Assembly: GCA_029259605.1 (NCBI GenBank)
Contig: JAJDEV010000254.1
Coordinates: 40,125-104,124, forward strand
Source of the DNA: Planctomycetota bacterium
GTDB lineage: Bacteria; Planctomycetota; UBA1135; GCA-002686595
DNA: 64,000 nucleotides
Direction: 5' to 3'
The translations under genes were made by a program, and so were the position numbers. The notes below the pieces were generated by a model. It saw only the letters and a program-made list of their open reading frames with translations, searched no databases and was not told the DNA's origin. This document shows positions 7,574 to 15,887 of the stretch, in pieces (positions within the stretch are counted from its first letter, which is position 1; each line of letters begins with the position of its first letter).

Positions 7574-9234
7574 CTCCCTGGAACGCGCAGCACCGGATAC
7601 GCGCCCGGTCCGTCCGCCGAGGACGCGCGGATCCCCGCGTCGAGGACGTTCCAGGTGGCGAGCGAGTCTTCGCTCTCGGGATCGAGCAGCTGCGAGGCGA
7701 GCCGTCCGAGCGCCTGGCGTGCGGGCACGACGAGCGAGCCGGCGGGCACGGCGACGCTCCGCGCGTCACCCCACGCACCGACGAGCGTGACCATCGAGTG
7801 TCCCTGGAACGGACGCGGCGCGACGCGCACCTCGGTCGGAACGAAGGACGCGGCGACCGCGGAGCGCGCAGCGCCGAGTCGCTCGAAGGCGACGCCGTGC
7901 AAGGCGAGGCGGTCGGCGACGGCGTCGACGAGCGCGGTGTTGTCGCTCGGAACGATCCACTCGAGCGGCGCCGCGCTCCGACGCGCGGACACGAACGCGG
8001 AGCGCACGCCCATCGTCTCGGTGTGGAATTCGGGGCGCGCGATGCGTCGCGTCCCGAGCTCGTCCGGGAGCTCGAGCTCGTCGATCGCGCCGACCAGGAT
8101 CTCGCGCTGGATCGGATCGGCGAGCGTGCTCTCGGTACCGAACGTGAAGTCGCCGTCGCGCGCGCGCCGGTCCGCGTCGTCGCACAGGGCGCGCAGTTCC
8201 TGCGCGTGCCTCGCGCACGCGGCGAGCGTCTCGAGCACGAACGCCCGCGTCGCGAGCACGCGCGTCTCGAAGTCGCAGTAGCTGTACGCCTCGGACAACA
8301 GGCTGAACCGATTGCGGAGGCCGTAGTAGTTCGTGCCGAAGCGCGGGCGATGGTCGTAGGTGATCCACTCGCGCTCGCCCTGCGCACCCGCGTCCCCCTC
8401 GTCACCCGTGAAGTTGCCGTAGTCGAAGACGCGCAACGCGTGGCGCGCGAGCATCGCGGCGCGAATCTCCTCGATCCAAGTCCCGCGCGCGAAGCGGTCG
8501 ATGGCGGGGTCCACGTTCGTCGACAGCGACGGTGAGTACGTCAGGTGGTACCCGTGGTACGAACCGTTCGTCGTGTGCAGGTCCATGAAGACGTGCGGAT
8601 CGAACGTGCGCAGCACGCCGAGCAGCGCGCGACACTCGGGCGACTCGGCCTTGATGAAGTCGCGGTTCAGATCGAGCCCTTGCGCGTTCGCCCGCTCGCC
8701 CACGCCACCGTTCGGCCCGTTCTGGGTGACGCGGTTCGCGGCGTCGAGGCGCTCGTTGCCGTCCGCGTTGTAGATCGGAACGAAGTCGATGACGAGGTCG
8801 TCGAGCAGCTCCGCATGGCGCCCCGCCGCGAACTCGCGCAACAGCATCTGGATCGCCTCCTTACCCTCGACTTCGCCGCCGTGGATGTTGCCGTTGACGA
8901 GCACGCGCAAGCGCTCGCCCGCCGCGGCCGCCGTATGCGCGCTCGGCATGGGACGCGCCACGACGACCTGCGCGAGCTCGCGCCCTTCGTTCGTGCTGCC
9001 GAACGTCGACACGTCGAGGCGCTCGGCGTGCTCGAACGCGGCGAGCGTCCCGAGGAACGCGTCGACCTCCGCGTGCGTCGAGGTGCGCTGCCAACCGCTG
9101 GCTTCGGACGCGATCGGCGCGAGCGCGCGGAGCTCGTCGTCCGTGACGGCGCGCGTCGCGGCGCAGGAGGCGAGGAAAAGCGGGAGCGCGGTCCGGGCCA
9201 GGGCGCGCAGATTCTGGAGCGAGGATCGCTGCAT
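7570..9234 (-). CDS. M14-family zinc carboxypeptidase, lipoprotein
   Basis: 554 residues from the ATG at 9234, chosen because it opens a lipoprotein signal peptide with lipobox LASC. Zinc motif HGGEVEGKE supplies His and Glu; the third ligand is in FMDLHTTNGSYHGYHL, and the catalytic Glu is in LLSEAYSYCDF. Substrate-binding Asn-Arg is visible in GLDLNRDF. These features place it among M14 metallocarboxypeptidases, which remove C-terminal residues from peptides; the long C-terminal region (about 200 residues) has no clear catalytic motif. It is likely anchored to a membrane and faces the periplasm or outside. The gene stands alone, and its stop codon lies in a family-B element. Confidence 0.88.
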   Translation of the reverse strand: MQRSSLQNLRALARTALPLFLASCAATRAVTDDELRALAPIASEASGWQRTSTHAEVDAFLGTLAAFEHAERLDVSTFGSTNEGRELAQVVVARPMPSAHTAAAAGERLRVLVNGNIHGGEVEGKEAIQMLLREFAAGRHAELLDDLVIDFVPIYNADGNERLDAANRVTQNGPNGGVGERANAQGLDLNRDFIKAESPECRALLGVLRTFDPHVFMDLHTTNGSYHGYHLTYSPSLSTNVDPAIDRFARGTWIEEIRAAMLARHALRVFDYGNFTGDEGDAGAQGEREWITYDHRPRFGTNYYGLRNRFSLLSEAYSYCDFETRVLATRAFVLETLAACARHAQELRALCDDADRRARDGDFTFGTESTLADPIQREILVGAIDELELPDELGTRRIARPEFHTETMGVRSAFVSARRSAAPLEWIVPSDNTALVDAVADRLALHGVAFERLGAARSAVAASFVPTEVRVAPRPFQGHSMVTLVGAWGDARSVAVPAGSLVVPARQALGRLASQLLDPESEDSLATWNVLDAGIRASSADGPGAYPVLRVPGS

Positions 9235-9362
9235 CGGGTGGTGCGGGGGTCGCGTCGGGGTTTCCATGGGGAGCATGGGGACCGGAGAGGATATGCCCCG
9301 GGGCGCGAGTTTTCCCCGGAACCCGTGAACGTCGGCGGCCGGGCACACGACTCGAAGGCGAC

Positions 9363-9905
9363 ATGACCGGCACTTCAGAAGAGCTTCGGGACCAACTCCT
9401 GGTCCTCGGTTGCCTCGAGGGACGCGCCGACGCGTTTCGCGCGCTCGTCGCACGCTTCGAGGAGCCGCTGTGGCGCCACGCCTTCCGGCTCACGGGTCGG
9501 GAAGACGTCGCCTGGGACGTGCTGCAGGATGCGTGGATCGCCATCGCGAACGGCATCCAGGCGCTCACCGAGCCGAGCCGCTTTCGCGGTTGGGCGTACA
9601 CGATTGTCACGCGTCGCGCGGTCGATCGGATGCGTCGCGAACGGCCGGCGAGCGAGTGGGACGAGACCGCCGAAGCGGTGGCCGTGAACGAGGCGGACGA
9701 GCCGAGCGACGCGGTCGAACTCCTGCGGCGCGCACTGCGGCGCGTGTCCGGCGAACGCAAGGCACTGCTCTCGCTGCGCTATGTCGACGGCTTCGAAGTC
9801 GCCGAGATCGCGCGCATCCTCGAGCTCCCCGAAGGGACGGTCAAATCGCGTCTACACCATGCGCGGGAAGAACTCCGCGCGATTATCGAGAGGTTGGAAC
9901 GATGA
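9363..9905 (+). CDS. ECF-type RNA polymerase sigma factor
   Basis: 180 residues. Region 2 is seen in ALVARFEEPLWRHAFRL and EDVAWDVLQDAWIAIAN. Region 4 carries the helix-turn-helix LRYVDGFEVAEIARILELP with EGTVKSRLHHAREEL. There is no region 1 or 3, typical of extracytoplasmic-function sigma factors. Its TGA stop overlaps the ATG of the next gene by 4 bp, so it is translated together with a small membrane protein that probably controls it. It starts 128 bp from the divergent M14 gene, and the shared intergenic region should hold both promoters. Confidence 0.92.
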   Translation: MTGTSEELRDQLLVLGCLEGRADAFRALVARFEEPLWRHAFRLTGREDVAWDVLQDAWIAIANGIQALTEPSRFRGWAYTIVTRRAVDRMRRERPASEWDETAEAVAVNEADEPSDAVELLRRALRRVSGERKALLSLRYVDGFEVAEIARILELPEGTVKSRLHHAREELRAIIERLER

Positions 9906-10279
9906 GTGAATTCGGAGACATGTTGCGTGAGGCGTTCATCGGCGACGAGCCGTACATCGCGAACAAGGGCCGCGAGGAACTCGAGCGGTCGGTCAAGAAG
10001 TTCGAGGCGCGCATGCGCGTCGTGCGCTGGTTGACGGGGGTGATGCTGACGTTCTCGACGCTGGCCTTCATCGCCGGCATCACGCTGCTCGTTCGCACCG
10101 ACGACCAAACGACGACGCGCGAGCTCGGCGTGTACACCTTCCTGTTCGCCTTCGGCCTGGTCACGATCGGGTTCGGGAAGATGTGGTTCAGTCAGATGCA
10201 GAATCACATCGCGCTCATGAAGGAGATCAAGGTGACGCAGATTCGGATCGAAGAGCTCGCGTCCCACGGAGCGAACTAG
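9902..10279 (+). CDS. Small membrane protein partner of ECF sigma factor (DUF6768-like)
   Basis: 125 residues with two membrane helices (residues about 42-66 and 75-98, around LTGVMLTFSTLAFIAGITLL and FLFAFGLVTIGFGKMWFS). The charged cytoplasmic N-terminus begins MSEFGDMLREAFIGDEPYI. This N-terminal pattern and the coupling to an ECF gene recall the DUF6768 family; the family name is from memory. It lacks the zinc-binding anti-sigma motif, but its position and ATGA overlap with the sigma gene suggest it regulates that sigma factor. A strong GC hairpin follows, so the pair probably forms a complete operon. Confidence 0.75.
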   Translation: MSEFGDMLREAFIGDEPYIANKGREELERSVKKFEARMRVVRWLTGVMLTFSTLAFIAGITLLVRTDDQTTTRELGVYTFLFAFGLVTIGFGKMWFSQMQNHIALMKEIKVTQIRIEELASHGAN

Positions 10280-10285
10280 CGGTCG

Positions 10286-10323
10286 CCGCCTTCGCCGACG
10301 CTCGCGGGCGCCGGCGAGGGCGG
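10286..10323 (+). terminator. GC-rich hairpin after the ECF/membrane-protein pair
   Basis: A 12-bp stem (CCGCCTTCGCCG paired with CGGCGAGGGCGG, one G-T pair) with a 14-nt loop begins 6 bp after the stop codon. There is no T-tract, but position and strength suit an intrinsic or hairpin-assisted terminator. Confidence 0.5.
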
Positions 10324-10385
10324 AATGCGTTAGGATCGCGCGCTTCCCAGCCGCCGCTCCCCCCCAACCGACGAGACTCCTTGCC

Positions 10386-10988
10386 GTGAAGATCCAACTC
10401 GCCTGTGCCCTTTCGCTCGCACTGACCGCCTGCACGACGACCACCGATCACGCCGCCACTTCCCACGAAGCGAACGCTTCGAGCATGGAGGAGATGATGG
10501 CGACGATCACGGAGCTGGGAACGCCCGGCGCCGAGCACGCGTTCCTGAACGACACGATCGGGACCTTCGATGCGTCCATGCAGATGTGGTTCGCGCCGGG
10601 CGCCGAGCCGACCGTTACCGCGGGCCGGATGGTGAACCGCTGGATCCTCGACGGTCGCTTCATCCAGGGCGACTACACCGGTGAGTTCGGCGAGCAGCCG
10701 TTCAACGGGTTGTGCCTCACGGGTTACGACAAGGCGCTCGGCGTTTACGTCGGAACGTGGGCCGACAGCATGAGCACGATGCTGCTCCCCATCAGCGCGG
10801 GCAAGCGCGACGGTTCCGCGATCGTCTTCGAGCGCGAGATGCTCGACATGATGACCGGCGCGCTGGGCAAGACGCGTGAGGTCTTCACCGTCGAGAGCGC
10901 GGACAGGCACACGTTCGAGGTCTACTCGGTCTTCGCAGACGGCTCGGAGATGAAGACGATGGAGATTGTCTACACGCGCGCGAAGTAG
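10386..10988 (+). CDS. DUF1579-type lipoprotein
   Basis: 200 residues from a GTG. The N-terminus is a lipoprotein signal peptide with lipobox LTAC (residues 13-16). The mature domain (FDASMQMWFAPGAEPTVTAG, NRWILDGRFIQGDYTGEF and later GLCLTGYDKALGVYVGTWAD) matches the DUF1579 family. Members form a small beta-barrel of lipocalin-like appearance and have no assigned biochemical function. A -10-like TAGGAT lies about 50 bp upstream. It is followed after 12 bp by the carbonic anhydrase-like gene, so the two may be co-transcribed. Confidence 0.8.
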   Translation: MKIQLACALSLALTACTTTTDHAATSHEANASSMEEMMATITELGTPGAEHAFLNDTIGTFDASMQMWFAPGAEPTVTAGRMVNRWILDGRFIQGDYTGEFGEQPFNGLCLTGYDKALGVYVGTWADSMSTMLLPISAGKRDGSAIVFEREMLDMMTGALGKTREVFTVESADRHTFEVYSVFADGSEMKTMEIVYTRAK

Positions 10989-11000
10989 CGGCGGCCCGAA

Positions 11001-11594
11001 GTGATTCTCACCCACGAGGGCAAAGCCCCGCGCATCGATCCCTCGGCGTGGGTCGCCCCCACCGCGACCGTCTGTGGCGACGTGACGATCGGTAAGGACG
11101 CACGCATTTGCCACGGCGCAGCGGTGATCGCGGAGGGCGGCAGCATCGTGCTCGGCGAGCGCTGCATCGTGCTCGAGAACGCGGTGATCCGAAGCACGGC
11201 GCGACACTCGACGAAGGTCGACGACTTCTGCCTCGTCGGGCCGCACGCGCACCTGGTCGGATGCACGCTCGAGCGCGAAGTGTTCGTCGCGACCGGCGCG
11301 GCCGTGTTCCACGGTGCGGTTCTCGAGCGCGGGAGCGAGGTGCGCGTCCACGGTGTCGTGCACCTGCGCTCGCGCCTCCCCGCCGGCATGACCGTCCCGA
11401 TCGGTTGGATCGCGGTCGGCGAACCCGCCACCGTCTTCCCGCCGGACAAGCACGAGGAGATCTGGCGCCAGCAGATGCCCCTCGACTTTCCGAAGACGGC
11501 CTACGGCATCGAGCGCGACGGCGCGGACATGCGCGCGATCACCGAGCGCATGTCCGCCGCGTTGCGCGGGCACATCGACGACCAAGAGTCATGA
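11001..11594 (+). CDS. Gamma-carbonic anhydrase-like left-handed beta-helix protein
   Basis: 197 residues from a GTG. Hexapeptide repeats run through residues 15-140 (for example VAPTATVCGDVTIGKDARI and GSIVLGERCIVLENAVI). The histidines in RHSTKVDDF and VGPHAHLVGC sit where zinc ligands occur in gamma-carbonic anhydrases and the PaaY/YrdA group. Reversible CO2 hydration is possible, but many members of this group have weak or no measured activity. The C-terminal 55 residues form a helix that would pack along the trimeric beta-helix. The spacing to MsrB is 54 bp. Confidence 0.8.
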   Translation: MILTHEGKAPRIDPSAWVAPTATVCGDVTIGKDARICHGAAVIAEGGSIVLGERCIVLENAVIRSTARHSTKVDDFCLVGPHAHLVGCTLEREVFVATGAAVFHGAVLERGSEVRVHGVVHLRSRLPAGMTVPIGWIAVGEPATVFPPDKHEEIWRQQMPLDFPKTAYGIERDGADMRAITERMSAALRGHIDDQES

Positions 11595-11636
11595 GCCACG
11601 GCGATGCGCGCGTTTTCGCGGAGGCGGCGCGCCTGA

Positions 11637-11642
11637 TAGGCT
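11637..11642 (+). promoter_or_regulatory. -10-like hexamer immediately before msrB
   Basis: TAGGCT ends 6 nt before the msrB ATG, so transcription from it would begin at or near the start codon. No ribosome-binding sequence lies between them. Confidence 0.35.
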
Positions 11643-11648
11643 TTCGGA

Positions 11649-12059
11649 ATGGCACCGAAGGTCGAGAAGAGTGACGAGGAGTGGCGCGCGCAGCTGACGC
11701 CCGAGCAGTACCGCGTCGCGCGCGAGGCTGGAACCGAGCGTCCGTTCTCGGGCGAGCACACGAACACGAAAACCGAGGGCGTCTACTCGTGTGTGTGTTG
11801 CGGCGCCGAGCTCTTCCGCTCGGATGCGAAGTTCGACTCGCACTGCGGTTGGCCGAGCTTCTTCGCGCCCGCTGACCTCGACACGGTGACCGAGCACTCC
11901 GACGAGTCGCACGGCATGGCGCGCGTCGAGGTGCGTTGCGCGAGCTGCGAAGCGCACCTCGGACACGTGTTCCCGGACGGTCCGCGCCCGACCGGGCTGC
12001 GCTACTGCATCAACTCGGTCGTGCTCACGCACGAACCCGTCAAGGACGAATCGTCGTAG
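11649..12059 (+). CDS. msrB: Peptide methionine-R-sulfoxide reductase
   Basis: 136 residues, the usual size of a stand-alone MsrB. It reduces the R epimer of methionine sulfoxide in proteins. The zinc site is complete: CVCC in [11 protein letters not shown] and CASC in [14 protein letters not shown]. The catalytic cysteine is in RYCINS, and HCGWPSFF is the substrate-binding segment. Thioredoxin, encoded at 59703, is the usual electron donor. The last 20 bp overlap, tail to tail, the end of the minus-strand sigma-fusion gene. Confidence 0.95.
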   Translation: MAPKVEKSDEEWRAQLTPEQYRVAREAGTERPFSGEHTNTKTEGVYSCVCCGAELFRSDAKFDSHCGWPSFFAPADLDTVTEHSDESHGMARVEVRCASCEAHLGHVFPDGPRPTGLRYCINSVVLTHEPVKDESS

Positions 12060-14691
12060 GCGCCTCGGAGTCGAGCTGCAGCGGCATGCGCTTCACCTCT
12101 TCCTCGCCCAGGTAGAGCACGAGCGTCGCCGCGCTGTCCCCCACCGCGAGCTGATTCGACGCGCCGTCGATCAGATCGATGCGAATCCCTTCGCGGCGAC
12201 CGTTGCCCAGGAACTCGCTGACCTGTAGAGCGTCACCGTTCGCGTCGAGGATCTCGAACGCGGTCGCGTCGTTCGCGGTGCGCAGCTCGACCTGGAAGTG
12301 ACAGCGCCGCGTGATCGGCACGACGACATCGTCGAAGTCTTCTCCGACCAAGCTGTAAAGACCGCCTTCGACGCCGCGCCCCCACTCGAGCGGGATCGTG
12401 TTCGGGTGATCGAGCCGCAGGTAGACGAGGTCCTTCGGGACGTTCGTGATCGTGAACCGTCCCTCCTCGTCGGTTCCGACTCCGGGCACGGTCGCGTGCT
12501 GTGTCTCCACCCTCTGCCCGTGGATGCGCTTCACGTACGCGTCGCACATCGGCGTCACGTGCACGCCCGCGACCGGATCGCCGCGCCGATCGACCACGCG
12601 TCCGCGCAGGACTTCGTACGAATCGTCCAGAGTCAGGACGATGCGCGCGCGCCGCTCGCCCGCCGCAACCACGCTCGCCTTCGACTTCGACAGGCTCCCC
12701 ACGTCCATCGCGACGATCGCGTAGTCGCGATTCAACAGGCCGTCCAAGCGGAACCGGCCGCTCGCGTCGGTCTCGACGTAGGGCCAAGCACGATCGCTTC
12801 CCGCCAGCTCGGTCTCGACGAAGGTCAGCTCGGGGAACCGGCCACCGTCGTCGTCCCGGATGCCGCCGAAGAAGGTCGGATCGTCGACCCAAACGCGGAT
12901 GCCCTCGACGCCCTCGCCACGCGCGTTCACCACGGTGCCCGCGATGCTCAGCGGTTCGTCGCCGAGGCGCACGATCACGTGCTCGGGCCAAACGGGCCGA
13001 CCGTCCGAGTCGCTCGAGGGAGCGCGCGCTTCGCCGGGCAGGAACCCGGCCTTGACCGCGAGCAACCGCGTGTCGTCCACCTCGATGAACCGCCCCATCG
13101 TGACGTTGAACGAGTCGGGGGCGTCGGTGCGGAAGGAGAAGCCTCCGTCCGCGTCCGTCGTCGTGGTGTCGATCCCGAGCGACACGGTCGCGTCGGCGAC
13201 GGGACGCCCGGTCGAGTCGACGACGACGCCGGTCACCACTTCGCCGACACGGGTCGGTCTCTCGAGCACCAGCACGAGGTCGAGCCGCGTCGCCTGCGGT
13301 GCCGCGACGTCGAGCGCGTCGTAGTCCGTCGCGCGCGCCGCGATTCTGCCGTCGGTGATCGCGGGCGCGCTCTCGAACTCGAACGCACCCGCCGCGTCGG
13401 TCGTCGTGCGGAACGACACCGCGCTCGAGTGATCGAGGACCCAGCCGATGCTCGCGCGGAGGTTCGGCGGATGCGCGAGCGTCACCGCGGTCTCACCGAC
13501 CGGCGAACCGTAGGCATCGATGACGTGCCCCGCGATGCGGATGCGCGGCGCCACGACGATGACTACGTCGGCACCCGTACTCTCGTCGATCGCACGGCCC
13601 GTGAAGCACGTGATGTAGCGCTCGTCCTCGACGACGAGCTCGCGCGTCGTCGCGAGGTGCAGCGCGAAGCTCCCGTCCGACTCGCTCACGACACTGCGCG
13701 TCTCGGTCGCGGTCGCATCGACCGCTCCCCTGCTCGCATCCGCGGCCTGCGGCGCGACGACCATTCCCGCAAGCGGGCGACCGTTGACGTCGATCACGTG
13801 ACCGCGCACGACGAAACCCGTGGCGCGCTCCGGCACGGCGACGCTCTCGTCGCGTTCGGCCGCAACCGCTTGGCGTTCGTCTGCGCGCGGCACGCCTTCG
13901 CTCGGAGCGTCCGGGAGCGCGGCGGCGCGCTCGACGTCATCGACGCCCGTCGCGCGCGCCGAACGCACGCTCGGATCCGCCGTCTTGGCGAGCGGCTCGT
14001 CGTTCGGCGCGAGGAGGAAGTAGCCCGCGCCGACGACGGTCAGCGCAAGAGCAGCGGTGAGGAGTTTCGCGTTCACGACCAAGGCTCCCAAAGAGATCTC
14101 TGTGAGAAGGAGTGGCGGCGTGAGTCCCTCGGGGACGCGCACCACCGGAAGGAGCGCCACGATCCATTGACGTCCGTCGTTGCCGCAGCGCGCATCCAAG
14201 CGCGCGCGCACGCGTTCGAGTCCGCGTGACAGCCGCGTCTTCACGGTGGCCACCGGAATCCCCTCGCGCTGGGCGATGCGCTTCGGCGTCAGCTCTTCGA
14301 AGTAGCGCAGGAGCAGCGTCTTGCGATACGGCTCGTCGAGCGCGATGACCGCTTCGACGAGCTCGCGCTGCATCGAGATGCGCTCGAGCAACTCGGAGCC
14401 CTCCGGTTCAGCGCTCGCCTCCGTCGTTTCGCTCGCGACGCGTCGCTCGCGCTCGAACCGCCGCGCGTCCGCGCGTCGATCCTGACGCAAGACGTTGCGC
14501 ATCACCGTCGCGAGCCACCCGCGCAGCGGCATGTCGGTGCGCGGCGGTTGTTCGAGCGCGCGCACCCACGTGTCCTGGGTCAGGTCGTCGGCGCGTTGCG
14601 CGTCGCCGACCAGCCGCAGGGCGAGGTTGCGCATCCATCTCGAGTGCTCGAGCAGGGCTTCGGCGTTGAGGGTCGAGGAACGTCCTTTCAT
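12040..14691 (-). CDS. ECF sigma factor fused to membrane anchor and carboxypeptidase-regulatory-like repeats
   Basis: 883 residues in one uninterrupted frame. Residues 1-170 are an ECF sigma factor: region 2 ([18 protein letters not shown]) and a region 4 helix-turn-helix ([19 protein letters not shown], then [15 protein letters not shown]). A membrane helix lies at about 209-227 ([20 protein letters not shown]). The remaining 650 residues are about five carboxypeptidase-regulatory-like modules of the type [14 protein letters not shown] with TDADGGFSF. The sigma domain would stay in the cytoplasm and the beta-sandwich repeats would be exported. This could be a self-contained membrane-tethered sigma factor released by proteolysis. 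A divergent or separate anti-sigma gene is not seen. Confidence 0.85.
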   Translation of the reverse strand: MKGRSSTLNAEALLEHSRWMRNLALRLVGDAQRADDLTQDTWVRALEQPPRTDMPLRGWLATVMRNVLRQDRRADARRFERERRVASETTEASAEPEGSELLERISMQRELVEAVIALDEPYRKTLLLRYFEELTPKRIAQREGIPVATVKTRLSRGLERVRARLDARCGNDGRQWIVALLPVVRVPEGLTPPLLLTEISLGALVVNAKLLTAALALTVVGAGYFLLAPNDEPLAKTADPSVRSARATGVDDVERAAALPDAPSEGVPRADERQAVAAERDESVAVPERATGFVVRGHVIDVNGRPLAGMVVAPQAADASRGAVDATATETRSVVSESDGSFALHLATTRELVVEDERYITCFTGRAIDESTGADVVIVVAPRIRIAGHVIDAYGSPVGETAVTLAHPPNLRASIGWVLDHSSAVSFRTTTDAAGAFEFESAPAITDGRIAARATDYDALDVAAPQATRLDLVLVLERPTRVGEVVTGVVVDSTGRPVADATVSLGIDTTTTDADGGFSFRTDAPDSFNVTMGRFIEVDDTRLLAVKAGFLPGEARAPSSDSDGRPVWPEHVIVRLGDEPLSIAGTVVNARGEGVEGIRVWVDDPTFFGGIRDDDGGRFPELTFVETELAGSDRAWPYVETDASGRFRLDGLLNRDYAIVAMDVGSLSKSKASVVAAGERRARIVLTLDDSYEVLRGRVVDRRGDPVAGVHVTPMCDAYVKRIHGQRVETQHATVPGVGTDEEGRFTITNVPKDLVYLRLDHPNTIPLEWGRGVEGGLYSLVGEDFDDVVVPITRRCHFQVELRTANDATAFEILDANGDALQVSEFLGNGRREGIRIDLIDGASNQLAVGDSAATLVLYLGEEEVKRMPLQLDSEAPTTIRP

Positions 14692-14782
14692 GACTTGGAA
14701 GGAGTCATGCCGCGCGCGGCCGCGAGGACTCGCCGTTTCGGAAGGAGGACGCGATTCTCACCCGCGGGGCGCGCGTCGGGGC

Positions 14783-15737
14783 TCAGGAGCCGCCGACCGA
14801 AGGCGCGCCGGGCAATCGGAACGGTTTGGGATCGATGCCGATCCGCGCGGAGAGCCAGCGCGCCTGCGCGTCCAAGCGCTCGCCCGTCATGCCGTGCCCA
14901 TCGGGATACCACTGCACGGTCTTCGGCTCGCTGGCCGCGGCCTGGTACACCTCCGCGTCCGCCGCCGGAACGAGTTCGTCCTTGCGTCCGTTCTGGAAGG
15001 AGCTCGGACGGCGCCGCGTGCGCGACGAAGCGCACCGGCTCGATCGGATCCATGTCGGACACCCACCGATTCCATTGTTCCTCCGACACACCCGCGGGCG
15101 GAACCACGTCGCCGGGACTCGTCATGTGCGCGAGCAGTCCACCGTCGCCGACGCCGAGCACGTAGGCCTTGATGCGATGCTCGACACCCGCGAGCAAGCC
15201 GCCCATCGCGCCGCCGTAGCTGATGCCGACGTAGCCGAGCCGCTCCTTGTCCACCCACGGGAACGTCAAGAGCAGGTCGACTCCGCGGCGCAGATCTTGG
15301 ATGAGTTGGATCTGGTTCGCGCGGTCCTGCGGTGTGAACGAGATCGGCACGGGCGACGCGCTGCGCGCCCACGGCGCGCTGATCGCGAGCACGACGGCGC
15401 CGGCTTCGACGTACTGCCGCGCGAGCGGCGCGCCGTTCGAACGGTCGCCCGGCATGCCGTGCATCAAGAGCATGCCCGCCTTCGGCCCCTCGTCGTGCGG
15501 CATGTAGAGGTACGCGGGCACGCGGCCGCCCATCGGACTCGCGTACGTCAGGTCGATGATGTCGTAGCCGTCGAACGGCTCGGAGCCGACCTCTTGGATG
15601 TCGAGCGGTCGCTCGGCGTCGTAGTCGAAGAGCGCGAAGGTGTCGGGCGCGATGGCGTCGTCGTCGAACGGCGTGGTGAGCGGTAGCACGGTGAGGGTCA
15701 GGACCACGGAGGATGCAGCGAGCGAGAGAGAAGGCAT
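14783..15737 (-). pseudogene. Alpha/beta hydrolase (dienelactone hydrolase-like), frameshifted
   Basis: The N-terminal two thirds read from ATG 15737: a signal-peptide-like start, YLYMPHDEGPKAGMLLMHG, and nucleophile elbow GISYGGAMGG. After VRFVAHAAPS near 15005 this frame becomes arginine-rich nonsense running to 14688. The neighbouring frame continues the protein with SSFQNGRKDELVPAADAEVY, containing the acid residue, and YPDGHGMTGERL with the histidine, ending at TGA 14783. One extra base near 15000-15010 explains the switch. With it removed, the product would be about 317 residues with a complete Ser-Asp-His triad. Either the gene is recently broken or there is a base-calling error. Confidence 0.8.
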
Positions 15738-15887
15738 GGTGGCTCTCGGGGGGATGGTCTTGGGCAGCGACTACCGTAAGCGGTGCCGTCCGCGCCGCGC
15801 GTCTCGATACGGTCAAGCCTCGGTCAGCGCCGGAGCGGAGCTACACTCTCCGCCCCCATCGCTCCCCGAACACCGCGACCGCACGCC

